Positions 1-9,831 of a stretch of 64,000 nt of DNA are shown here, in pieces. A program made the translations under genes and the position numbers. The stretch covers positions 264,001-328,000 of the forward strand of contig JAWQEG010001393.1 of NCBI GenBank assembly GCA_033782935.1, given 5' to 3'. The DNA is from Petrolisthes cinctipes (Eukaryota > Arthropoda > Malacostraca > Decapoda > Porcellanidae). The notes under the pieces were generated by a model. It worked only from the letters and a program-made list of their open reading frames with translations, ran no database searches and was not told the origin of the DNA. Position 1 is the stretch's first letter. Every line of letters starts with the position of its first letter.

Positions 1-102
1 ATATACTTAAATTATTGAATAAACAAAGAAACGAACATTAATGTAGTGTACATCGACCCAAATACATTGGCAGAGACCCGACGGGTGTGGGGTATGGGTA
101 TA

Positions 103-296
103 GGTCTGGTAACAGTGGAGAAACCTGCCAAATGTTCAATAAACTGTACTTGTTTAATACCTTCTTAGCTGTTTGTCATTATCATTATAATTGATAATGA
201 TCAAAATTGTAAGAATAATAATATATAATAAAGGAATCAACAGCTACAGCACTGAAGGCTACGTTTGGCAGAAAGTTTTTCCACTGTTACCAGACC
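103..296. repeat. Small foldback (inverted repeat) element
   Basis: The segment at 103-136 (beginning GGTCTGGTAACAGTGGA) recurs in reverse complement at 261-296, with an AT-rich loop of about 125 bp between. This is a stem-loop or MITE-like structure just downstream of the first hAT transposase. I could not identify a target-site duplication, so it may be a foldback element or a modified transposon end. The rest of 1-358 shows no gene. Confidence 0.5.
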
Positions 297-358
297 AGCA
301 CCCAAAACCAACACCAGTCGGCTCTCAGCAAATTTATGGAAAATAATAACAAAAATAA

Positions 359-2159
359 TTATGACTTAAGAATAGCATTTATCATATCATCTGTTGGCTT
401 GAAATTATAGCATGCCCCGTGGACTTTTACTGCCTCAGAAACGAGAGTCAGTGATTGCAGTGCAGGCATTTGGAGACGATTCCGGATATCTGTTTTAATT
501 AAATTCATTTTAGAAAATATTCGTTCTGCAGCAGTATTAGAAGTTGGCAGTGCCAATACTTGCAATGCAAAGAGGGCAAAATTCTTAAACTGCTTTGTAC
601 CTTCATTGTCTTCTAACTCTCCCAATTTTATATAAAAATCATGGATATCAGAGGTGTCGTTCTTGAGATAGGCTAAGTTAGGTGTACTGTCCAAATTCCT
701 CCATTCATTATCTAGGTCTTGTAAACTTCCTACGTACAGCCTGGGTACAAGCTTTACAAAATCTGTCAAGGAGGGCATCAACTCCCTACTTTTGCTGTCT
801 AGTACCTTATTTTTACCTAAGAATGATGCCATATACCACAAAGGTGAGTTAAGGTCAAACCTCTTTTGCATTTGTTGGTACATAGTGATCATAAATTCTC
901 GACAGCGGGATCGGACATAGTCAACCATACCTTGATTACGAATGTACACTTCTGTTTGGAGAAGGCCGTGGATAGCTGATCCTAAGTAGATCTGATTTAA
1001 TGGCAAATGATTAGAACTTAACATTGGATCAAATGTCATCAGATCAGCTTTTTCCACAACATCTCTTCGACAGAAGTATCCTAGGAGGTTTCTAAAGAGC
1101 TGAATTATGGGGTCATATAGTAAATGTACAGTTGGTGTATCTCTCTGAAATAGTAAGTTAATTTTTGAAAATGTTGGCAAAATGAAATTAAGAAAATTGT
1201 AGTACAGAAATACTGAAGGATCCTTGAGATCTTTTACAATAAATTCCACAGATCAGAGCCTTTCACCAAGTTCGTTTTCTATAAAAAACAATTTGAGTGC
1301 AGCCCACTGCTCAAAGATTCTCTCTACTGCTTTATGTAAAAGAAAGCCATCTGGTTTGACAAGCATGCAAAATTTTGTGGGGTTTTAATTCTAGGAATAA
1401 TTGTGCCTGTTTAAACTGGTGTTGTCTTTTTGAGCTATGGGAAAAGTATGAATATATATTCCTGAGAAGATCTTCACAATGTCTAGGTAGAGTTTTTGCA
1501 GCTTCAGACGCACATAAATGTATACTATGGCAAATGCACCTGAAGATTGTTATACCTGGCAAGTCTGCTCTCAGTCGGCTGGCTAGAGAATTATTGTCCC
1601 CCATTAGGTTGGAAGCACCGTCAGCTGCAAATCCCACAACATTGCTCAGAGGAATGTCATATGCAGATAAAGTTTTCAGCAGAAAAGTATATAAATGTTC
1701 CCCAGTTGAGCCCACGCATTCCTTGTTGTCGTCATCATATACATCAATGAGTTCCAAGGTGCCAGTCTTCATCGTTGTCGTATCTGTATCATAATATTTA
1801 ACAACCAACGTCAAACATTTAGTGGTGCTGACATCCGTGGACTCATCAATGATTACAGAAAACTTATGACCTTTGAGCTTACTTACCATATCCAAAGTTA
1901 CACATTTACCAATCGCTTTTGCTACCTGAGTGCATTTGGTTTTCTTCATGCACATTCCTTGTGCGATTGGCGAATCTGGAAACATGGTTTTGCATAGTTC
2001 TACCAAATGATCTGCAATGGTGAATGGTAAGTTATGCTCAGCTATAAAGCATATTAACAAGATCTTCGCTAATGCTATGGTGTCATTAAGACAACGGCGT
2101 CCATCAACTGGCTCAACCTCCTGTACATCCCTCACCCTATCCTCCTGCCTCTGCAGCAT
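359..2159 (-). pseudogene. hAT-superfamily transposase body, copy 1 (broken)
   Basis: Decayed ZBED-type hAT transposase. The upstream frame (2159-1332) has the RNase H-like core with the DESTDVS motif, AADGASNL, the CICHS/HLCASEAAK stretch and the CQTRWLS motif. The downstream frame (1249-359) ends with the hATC dimerisation domain (LALPTSNTAAERIFSK, then DIRNRL). Two lesions separate them. The first is a one-base frameshift straight after TRWLS, near 1330. The second is an in-frame TGA at 1253-1255, after which the same frame continues, so the apparent start at 1249 is a GTG inside the protein and not a real start. The matching BED zinc finger lies on a separate upstream exon at 2454-2248. 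Full-length relatives would be about 600-700 aa. The family identity is clear; the copy cannot make a full transposase as it stands. Confidence 0.9.
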
Positions 2160-2247
2160 GTGTGCCTCATTGGTGATGTGTCTGTAATGAGATACATACT
2201 AATAGCCTACGTAAGGCGGTGGGATGGTTGATATAACTCGATGCTTG

Positions 2248-2454
2248 TCAAGAGAACAATATTAAAACAACAAAATAAAGGTTTGATAGTGTACTGTATA
2301 CCTTATGTCTCTTAATAGTGGAAAGTTCGGCATTGAATTCTTTGTTGCATACTGTGCAGTAAGCTCTCTCTGCATTGCCGTCCACCCGTGACAACCAATG
2401 CCTGAACTCCTCATTCACCAACCATTCGTCTCTCAGTTTTCGCTTGGGAGGCAT
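2248..2454 (-). pseudogene. BED zinc-finger exon of hAT copy 1
   Basis: The start MPPKRKLRDEW leads into a BED finger: aromatic W residues, then C-x2-C (YCTVCNKEF) and an RH ligand at KRHK. The coding match stops after KRHK, exactly where the minus strand reads AAG|GTATAC, a possible 5' splice site. Translation beyond that point is intron. The same exon boundary, with donor AAG|GTAAGG, is seen in copy 2 at 5676-5861. This supports a real, conserved intron between the DNA-binding finger and the catalytic body. The acceptor-like CAG upstream of the body at about 2175 would leave the frames out of register by one base, consistent with a decayed copy. Confidence 0.75.
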
Positions 2455-2459
2455 GCTAA

Positions 2460-3060
2460 CCTTTAAATTTATATCAATATTAGTTCAAGGGCCTGAGATA
2501 CGAATATTATGAATGCCGGTATACAAAGGAGGCCTACAGATAAAACACGAATGATAGACATGTTCGTTTTCTTTATAAATTTCTCTGAGAGAAAACTGAT
2601 TTAATAGCTTTGAGGGGAACTCAATATCATTCAGTGCATTGAATAAAGAGGTGATAAATAACAAAACTATATGCCCCTCACACACCCGTGACTTACCTTG
2701 ATGAAGGCCTTGAAACAACTAACTTCCCTCAAAGTTTATAAGTAAAAAGGAAACTCTCATAATGTTCCGAAGATGGAAATAAATCAATATGATACTCCGG
2801 TCGTGAAGGTGTTTGTCATGAGAATATATCATTGACATAAGGAAAGATTGATAATTGCAAGACACATTGAGGCATAAAATGAAAAGATATAAAACAATGT
2901 AGAATGATCATTTTAAATACAGCAACTTTCTTGTTTACTATTTAAAAACGTTAAATTAAAGTGTGGTGGTTCCCAATGTAGTCGAATGTGGACGAACTCC
3001 AACTTGACCACGGTGGGTTGCCAGACGTCGTCAGAAAACCACGTTTACACAGAAAAAAAC
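2460..3060. other. hAT 5' non-coding region
   Basis: No convincing gene. By position it is the 5' untranslated or promoter region of hAT copy 1, between its BED exon and its terminal repeat. The short frames here have no recognisable domain. Confidence 0.4.
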
Positions 3061-3077
3061 ACAAAACGGCATCCCTG
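3061..3077 (-). repeat. 5' terminal inverted-repeat sequence of hAT copy 1
   Basis: On the minus strand this reads CAGGGATGCCGTTTTGT. Near-identical sequence lies at the same relative place beside the other two minus-strand hAT copies (6579-6595 and 35371-35387), always preceded inward by a GTTGCCAGAC-like block. CAG-starting ends are typical of hAT elements. The partner end was not found for any copy. Confidence 0.6.
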
Positions 3078-3469
3078 GACCGTCACCGTCACTACACGCT
3101 AGTATATTTCTGTTCTTTACTGGCAACTCTGAACACTGGGTTACCAAAGGTAATTAAATTTGTGTGTATACAAATCTTTTATATTTTAGAATAATTTGAG
3201 TGTAAACTCAAATATGTTATTGTAAAAATATTTGTAATTGTTTATTGTTTGATTTCACCTATACATTTCTTAGTTCAAGGTAACAGATTTTCGTTTATAA
3301 ATGAAGGATATAGAAAGGGAAACTAAACTATAGGATACAACATTATATGTCTTTTTTTTAATTGAAACAAGAAATATAACTGTAAAATATATAATTAATA
3401 AACAAGTAAAACATTTAACATTTAACAAACATATACAATATTTTATTTATTGTAGGCTACATGGGCTAT

Positions 3470-4462
3470 TTATAAGGATTCCATCATTGCACCAGATACT
3501 TTAAATTTATAACACTCTCCTTGTTCCCTGACTGCTTCAGATACATAACATAGTGATTTAAGAGAATGGATATGTAACTTATTTCTTATATCTGTTTCAA
3601 TTAAATGTAGTTTAGAAAACAGTCTTTCTGCGTCTGTGTTTGTAACAGGCAGAGCTAAAATGTTTAAAGAAAACGTGGCCAGAGTTTTGAACAGATACTT
3701 ATTATTTTTGGTCATATTCCCAAGTTTGGTATATAACAAAACAGCATCACATGAATTTGTAGCCAACGTGTTTGACTTGGATGGAGAATTTTGTGTGGTT
3801 TTATGTCCAATAAGGTTTGAAATTGTTTAAATTCATATTTGCGTTTGGCACTGTGAGCAAAATGGGTATAAATACTTCTTATCAATCAAATCTTCACAAT
3901 GTCTGGGAAGAGTCTTAGCTGCTTCGGAAGCACACAAGTGGAGAGAATGACAAATGCATTTTAAAATTGTAATCCCTGGAAAGTTTTCCCTTAACCTACT
4001 GCATAAAGAGTTTGATTCTCCCACTAAATTCGATGCTCCGTCTGCAGCAAAACCAACCAAATTATTCAGGGGAATATCATGAAAATTTAAAGTTTCAATA
4101 ATCATGTTATACAGTGACTGGCCAGAAGATCCAGTCGTTTGCATTTTGTCACCATAAATGTTAATTAAATCTAGCATCTTTGTAACAATTATTCCTTTGG
4201 CTGAATTATAAAATTTTGCTATCACCATAAGACATTTGGTTGCACTGACATCAGTTGACTCGTCAATAATTATGGAAAATTTATGCTGCCTCAAATCTCT
4301 CACAAACTCTTCTGAGATAACTAAACCAACTTTCTTTGCAATTTCTGTACACTTTGTTCTTTTCATGTGTAATCCCTGGGCAATGGCAGAGTCGGGAAGT
4401 ATTGTTTTAAAAAGATCTGTCATATGGTCAGCAATGAGGAAAGGTATATTATGTTCGGCCAT
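3470..4462 (-). pseudogene. hAT-superfamily transposase body, copy 2 (internally deleted)
   Basis: Same family as copy 1 but a different, more decayed member. Frame 4462-3833 carries DESTDVSATKC, AADGASNL and the CICHSLHLCASEAAKTLPRHCEDL stretch, then loses frame. The QFQTLLD..KPHKIL..QTRW block can still be read in another frame near 3770-3840. Frame 3766-3470 holds the hATC domain (LALPVTNTDAERLFSK, DIRNKL). The roughly 250 residues that separate TRW from hATC in copy 1 are missing here, so this copy has an internal deletion as well as frameshifts. Its BED exon is at 5861-5676, pushed away by TTAA-flanked insertions. Confidence 0.88.
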
Positions 4463-4628
4463 GAAACATATTAATAATATATATGCAACGTTTATTTTAT
4501 ACCGAATATCTTGACATCCCTGCTGATCTTCTTGACGAGACTTTTGACTAGAGCTGGCTGCATGAATTTGTGTTTTCTGTGGGACAGGAAATGATAATTT
4601 TTCTAGGTGTATCTTTAATTTTGCTTAA

Positions 4629-5474
4629 GGGGAGCCTCCACTGGCCCTCCAGTCAGATCCTTATCTCCAATCATTACCTCCCCAATACTAATCCTCAATC
4701 CAGAGTCCCTGACCCAATCCACCCTCATCCTAACCCCATTCCTAATCCTACCCTGGATCCCTAAATCCTTCGCACAACCCCCGCATATTATGCTGCCCAT
4801 GAGCGGCCCTCTGCGGGACTTTGAACTTGAAGTTGAAATCAGGTCCGTATGTGCGCATTAAAAAAATCGGCAAAATTCAATAGTCTGCCATACACCAGCC
4901 ACTTCTCCATACTCAGTATAACTTAGGAAAGATAAAGAAAATGGAGGTATTACAAATTTAGAGCACTAACAAAAGAATTTTTAATTTAAATTTTTTTTCA
5001 AGTGATATTTTCCAGTATAATAGCTATCAACACGAAGGGTTTTTACATCATGTCAATTAATCTTTTCACACGTGATATACGTATACAGTATATGAGCACA
5101 TTCCGTTAGAGGGATTTCTATCAAAAATGATTATTTTATTTTTGGTGATTTTTTTTCCCCAAAATTTCAGGCGACAATTTATTTCAACAATTTCAGGCGA
5201 GGAATTTTCTCATTTACAGCAGTGACAAAGGACTTTTCGTTCCATAGAAGTGTTGCTATATATCAGAGGATAGTCCACATAAAATCTTATGCTATTCTGA
5301 AACATAGATATTTTTTTGTTAATATTTTCCATTTTTTTTTTTTCAAACGTTTTAAGAAAAATATTATTTGTTGCTCGATTGCAATGAAAATTGGTCAGCA
5401 TATGTAAAAACCAACGAGGATTTTGCTTCTAAAATTAACAGGAGCGCAAATGGGAGTGAGAGTGGAGGCTCCCC
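4629..5474. mobile_element. TTAA-flanked non-autonomous element, 846 bp
   Basis: The ends are perfect inverted repeats, GGGGAGCCTCCACT and its complement, each bordered by TTAA (4625-4628 and 5475-5478). TTAA duplication is typical of piggyBac-type and some Kolobok-type transposons. There is no coding capacity, so this is a MITE-like passenger. It lies in the intron of hAT copy 2 and carries a LINE 3' fragment near its left end. Its right TTAA is also the left border of the small TTAA element at 5479-5639, so it probably inserted at that border. Confidence 0.7.
4655..4846 (+). mobile_element. 5'-truncated 3' end of the CR1/L2-like LINE
   Basis: The plus strand encodes the last residues of the LINE found at 29.97-33.84 kb (NHYLPN, the proline/asparagine-rich tail, ending NPTLDP then a stop). 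It then follows that element's 3' UTR, including CATATTATG and CCCATGAGC...CCCTCTGCGGGA. Only about 190 bp of the 3' end is present, as expected for a short target-primed reverse-transcription product. Confidence 0.8.
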
Positions 5475-5478
5475 TTAA

Positions 5479-5639
5479 GGGATAGTATGCATTTTCTATA
5501 TTAGAGTGCCTTGATTCCTCCAAAGTATGTTGGAAAATGGGGCCAATGAGTAAATATAATGGTGATCTGTTGCTTGCAATAGTTAGGAATAATCAGTTGC
5601 CCCAGATGTACCACCAAACACAGTGTACTATGTACCCCC
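5479..5639. mobile_element. Small TTAA-flanked MITE, copy A
   Basis: A 161-bp unit bordered by TTAA (5475-5478, 5640-5643), starting GGGATAGTATGC and ending in a run of C before TTAA. It shares its interior (a TTGATTCCTCC-AAGTATG block, a TGATCTGTTGCTTG-like block, an AATAGTTNGGAATAAT block) with copies at 9402-9578, 15093-15275 and 15713-15865. No coding capacity. Confidence 0.7.
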
Positions 5640-5675
5640 TTAATTCTTTTTCATAATATGCCATGATTGGTTCTT

Positions 5676-5861
5676 TTAACCTATGATTAAATGAAAAGGT
5701 TGCCTTACCTTGTGACGCTTTATTGCTGTAAGATCCCCAGAAAACGTCTTTTGGCATTTGTTACAGTAGGCTTTGGTTGGATCTCCATCTACTTTTTCTA
5801 GCCATGGTCTAAAATCGTCCATGTGTAACCATTCATCCCTTAGTTTCCGTTTACCAGCCAT
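5676..5861 (-). pseudogene. BED zinc-finger exon of hAT copy 2
   Basis: Begins MAGKRKLRDEWLH and contains C-x2-C (YCNKCQKTF) followed by the KRHK histidine of a BED finger. The coding match ends at AAG|GTAAGG, a consensus 5' splice site at the same codon as in hAT copy 1. The exon itself has no stop or frameshift. Confidence 0.75.
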
Positions 5862-6480
5862 TTCAATCTGAAAATATCAAATATCAAATATGTCAATTTA
5901 CAAAAGTTATAGGAAGGTATCCCATTTTCTGTTAAGTGCCGTATAATCTGTTAAATGTTTGCAATGGATAACTTCTCTATTTTCCTTACACTCGTAAAAA
6001 GTTAAAATTTTCAATCCAAAGGTAATGTTTACGTATTAACACTTACCGGAGTTTGAGGGAAAGATGTCGGCGAGATATCTATAGTTCGTATTGTAGCTCT
6101 GGAACACCTTGGATGATGTCTTCAATGTGAATGCACCCAGAGAACTGACATCTGCTTCAAATCTGTTTACAGTATCTGTCTTGATTTGACATAAATTGGT
6201 TCATAATTAATATGTTATTAAGGAATTTGTAAGTACAATGCAATTCCATACCCTAAAGAATTTGAAAAATAGTTAAACAAATATTTTTATGCTGCTTTGC
6301 CATGAAAATGCTTAATTTAATTTTGTAGAAAAAAATTCTACACACAGAAGAACCCGAAAAGTCCATTCTAATTAGTGCTAAATATAATTTTAAGGACTTA
6401 TTTGACGATAAAAGACATCATCTGTTATCACTATTTATTTCCATTCATGTAAGGTCAGTTTTTACAAATTATATGTTTAG
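5862..6480. other. hAT copy 2 5' flank, no gene seen
   Basis: AT-rich sequence without a recognisable reading frame, between the BED exon and the hAT terminal sequence. It is presumably the promoter/5' UTR of copy 2. Confidence 0.4.
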
Positions 6481-6578
6481 TTTTTAATGTGGTTTCTGTG
6501 CCGAGTGTGGATGTGGAAAAAAATTCTACGATCAGTTGCCAGATGTCGCTATTTTTCTACGTTTCTCAGCAAAATTCT

Positions 6579-6595
6579 ACAAAACGGCAACCCTG
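6579..6595 (-). repeat. 5' terminal inverted-repeat sequence of hAT copy 2
   Basis: The minus strand reads CAGGGTTGCCGTTTTGT, matching the ends at 3061-3077 and 35371-35387. The adjoining 6505-6578 has the same GTTGCCAGATGTCG block as the other copies. Confidence 0.6.
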
Positions 6596-6599
6596 CAAT

Positions 6600-6783
6600 G
6601 AGGATGATAGTATGGCTGTGTAAGCAGGAAGACCTCAGACAGCTGACTCAAACCCCCAACCCCCTGCTCACAGGGGTGGTAACCTCTGGCATCAGTGAAA
6701 GATTTTTTACAGTGTCCCAAGCAAGGACCGAATGCTGGACCACAGAGACTGCAGCCGTGCACTCTACCACTGTGCTAGCCATA
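6600..6783 (-). mobile_element. tRNA-derived SINE-like sequence
   Basis: On the minus strand, from 6781, the sequence GGCTAGCACAGTGGTAGAGT resembles a tRNA A-box region. About 35 bases later GCATTCGGTCC resembles a B box. It does not fold as a functional tRNA and continues into unrelated sequence, so a SINE head is the better reading. Confidence 0.4.
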
Positions 6784-6835
6784 ATAATAATAAACGATTT
6801 ATTTGATGTATGCAGCCAAATGCTGAAAATATACA

Positions 6836-6898
6836 TGTGTGTGTGTGTGTGTGTGTATGCGTGAGGCTACACAGAGAAACATGGTGTGTGTGTGTGTG
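6836..6898. repeat. (TG)n microsatellite
   Basis: Two (TG)n runs separated by about 35 bp of non-repetitive sequence, at the left edge of the inverted repeat described next. Confidence 0.8.
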
Positions 6899-7278
6899 TT
6901 GTACACTCGCGCACCACAGTCTCTAGCCCACCTTAGTTTGGGCCGGAGATATGGCTCAGATCCTTTCTGGACGACAGCCCACTCAAACGATTAAGATGCC
7001 ACACAAGCACGAACATACGTTTCGAACCGATACAAGCTTGACTCCCTGTTTGACATGTATAATTAATTGTTTTTTAAGGCTACGCAATCATATTTTGGCT
7101 GTGTGAATGACATTTATGTATATAATTATTGCAATATACTATCCCCATAATTTATAATGAACTAGCACACGAAAGAATATTACCAGAGGATTCATGAAAT
7201 TACTAACTAAACAACACACTTCAAATCAGCAAGTGAACTCAGAGGTTTATTCGGCGCACACGAGCGTTTGTCTATATT

Positions 7279-7327
<49 letters not shown>

Positions 7328-8417
7328 TATCATCAGACAATATCTGTTCACCTATGTTGCCGTCTAAGCACAGTGGCTAAAAATAATGATGGTTCCACCG
7401 CAACATAGTGACCAATAATGTAAGGATGACCAAACACAATTTAAAACATATACAATATAGAGCTATAACAAACAACAATTTCCTACACATTTATCAATAA
7501 CATTGTATACGTTTTCAATATTATCTTACAATAATTCCATCTTTTCATAAGGAGAGGAGACACACTGCTGGTGTTTCGGGGTCACACACGCAATATTCTT
7601 CATGTTCATTTTCATGTTAATCTCACCTTACTTTTGTTAATGTTAATCAGCCAAATCATGGATACATAGGGGACTCTAATTACTGCATATTGATATAAAA
7701 GTTAAATTTCACTGCATGCCATTGTCATACAAATACGGTGTTATCTCGTTATCAAACGCTCGGCCTATACAACAATGTCGATTGTATTTAATGTGAAGTA
7801 ATAAATAACATCTGAAAAGCAACGCCATTTTAATCAGATCACACACGGCAGAATGACTGAAAGAATGAACAATGAGTTTGAGGAAAACACTGAGCTTCAG
7901 GACGAGTCACTATCATCAAAATGAACTTTCAAAAAAAAAAAAAAAATCGTTCTAGATAATTATACAAAATACATAAGATTAATCACGTTAAGGAAACAAT
8001 TTCTGAGGAAGAATCTTGATGTTACAGTAGGCTACACACACACACACACACACTGAATACCTGTGTGTTCACTGGGTGGTATGGAAGTGCTTCGTTTTAA
8101 TTGTAATTCTTGAAAGCTTATTAGTATATTCTTTTGTGTCCCTCTTTCATGCAAATATTTGAGGAATTAAAATGCAGTAAAGAAATATATTGATGTTTGC
8201 AGCCAAACTACTATTGTATAGTATAACCACAGAAAGAGTTGTATATAAGGTTAACATGACACAGTGAGTCAGACCCCTTTTCAATTTTTCGAAGCATTTC
8301 TGTTGGTGCGGGTCTGACCTTGTGATAGTTTCAGTGGGCTGTCGTCCAGAAAGGATCCGAACCATATCGCTGCCCCAAACTCAGGTGGGCTAGAGATTGT
8401 GGTGCGCGAGTGTACCT
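6896..8417. repeat. 85-95 bp inverted repeats 1.4 kb apart
   Basis: The block at about 6896-6990 (GTACACTCGCGCACCACA ... TTTCTGGACGACAGCCCACT) recurs in reverse complement at about 8325-8417. The two are well conserved and both contain TCTAGCCCACC. The interior has (GA)n at 7281-7327, poly(A) at 7929-7946 and (AC)n at 8035-8052, and no coding sequence. The blocks may be long terminal inverted repeats of a non-autonomous element or two opposed copies of one SINE. Confidence 0.55.
7281..7327. repeat. (GA)n microsatellite
   Basis: An almost perfect GA dinucleotide run with one interruption. Confidence 0.9.
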
Positions 8418-8504
8418 GTACATCGGTGTTGTAACACAGTCACACGTCTTAGTGAACACCAGGTGAGGTAGAAGCTGTGACATGAACAATATTGCCTTGA
8501 CTCA

Positions 8505-9225
8505 CCTATACACACACTCAGTCATCTAGGAATACACATACACACACACACACACACTCAGTCATCTAGGAACACACACACACACTCAGTCATCTAGGAA
8601 CACACACACGTACACACACACACACTCAGTCATCTAGGAACACACACACACACTCAGTCATCTAGGAACACACACACACACACACACTCAGTCATCTAGG
8701 AACATACACACACACACACTCAGTCATCTAGGAACACACACACTCAGTCATCTAGGAACACACACACACTCAGTCATCTAAGAACACACACACTCAGTCA
8801 TCTAGGAACACACACACACTCAGTCATCTAGGAACACACACACACTCAGTCATCTAGGAACACACACACACTCAGTCATCTAGGAACATACACACACACA
8901 CTCAGTCATCTAGGAACACACGCACACTCAGTCATCTAGGAACACACACACATACACTCAGTCATCTAGGAACACACACACATACTGTCATCTAGGAACA
9001 CACACACACACACACTCAGTCATCTAGGAACACACACACACATACACTCTCATTCATCTAGAAACACACACATACATACAGTCATCTAGGAACACACACA
9101 TACATACAGTCATCTAGAAACATACACATACATACAGTCATCTAGGAACACACACACACTCAGTCATCTAGGAACACACACACACACACACAGTCATCTA
9201 GGAACACATATACACACACATTAGT
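8505..9225. repeat. CA-rich minisatellite with TCAGTCATCTAGGAACA core
   Basis: About 25 tandem units. Each has the conserved core CTCAGTCATCTAGGAACA followed by a variable number of CA dinucleotides, giving units of roughly 25-40 bp. The core is steady while the CA tract varies, so length change is mainly by slippage within the CA stretch. Non-coding. Confidence 0.9.
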
Positions 9226-9401
9226 CTGGTGTTTACAGTTGAGTGCCGTGGAAAGCAATACAGGGAAGCCGATTAAACTTGGACCAATTTATCAACTTTT
9301 ATTATTACCAGCCACTGAATTCCAGAGGTCAACCTTCCAACATGATATTATTATTATTATTATTATTATTAGGGTGAAAATAATCAGTGGCAGCTCATTA
9401 A

Positions 9402-9578
9402 GGGGACAGTACAGTATACAATACTTTGTAACATTGTAGCACCTTGAATTCCTCCGTAGTATGCCAGAAAACAGCAGCACCAAAAATAAACAATAATAAT
9501 GATGATGGTCTGTTGTTACTTGGAATAGTTTGGAGGAATAATTAGTTGATCCAGAATTACCAATACTTTACTATCACC
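9402..9578. mobile_element. Small TTAA-flanked MITE, copy B
   Basis: Bordered by TTAA at 9398-9401 and 9579-9582. Starts GGGGACAGTACAGTATACAA and shares the TTGAATTCCTCC-TAGTATGCCAG and GGAATAGTTTGGAGGAATAA blocks with copies A, C and D. Confidence 0.7.
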
Positions 9579-9646
9579 TTAATTCAACGTTATATAATAT
9601 TTTGACCCGTTGAAATACTTGATACTAAAAGTAATGTGACAAAATA

Positions 9647-9831
<185 letters not shown>

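Noticed and set aside
8505..9225. CRISPR-like look of the CTCAGTCATCTAGGAACA repeats
   Set aside because: The spacers are only variable CA runs, not unique sequences, and the context is eukaryotic. It is a minisatellite.
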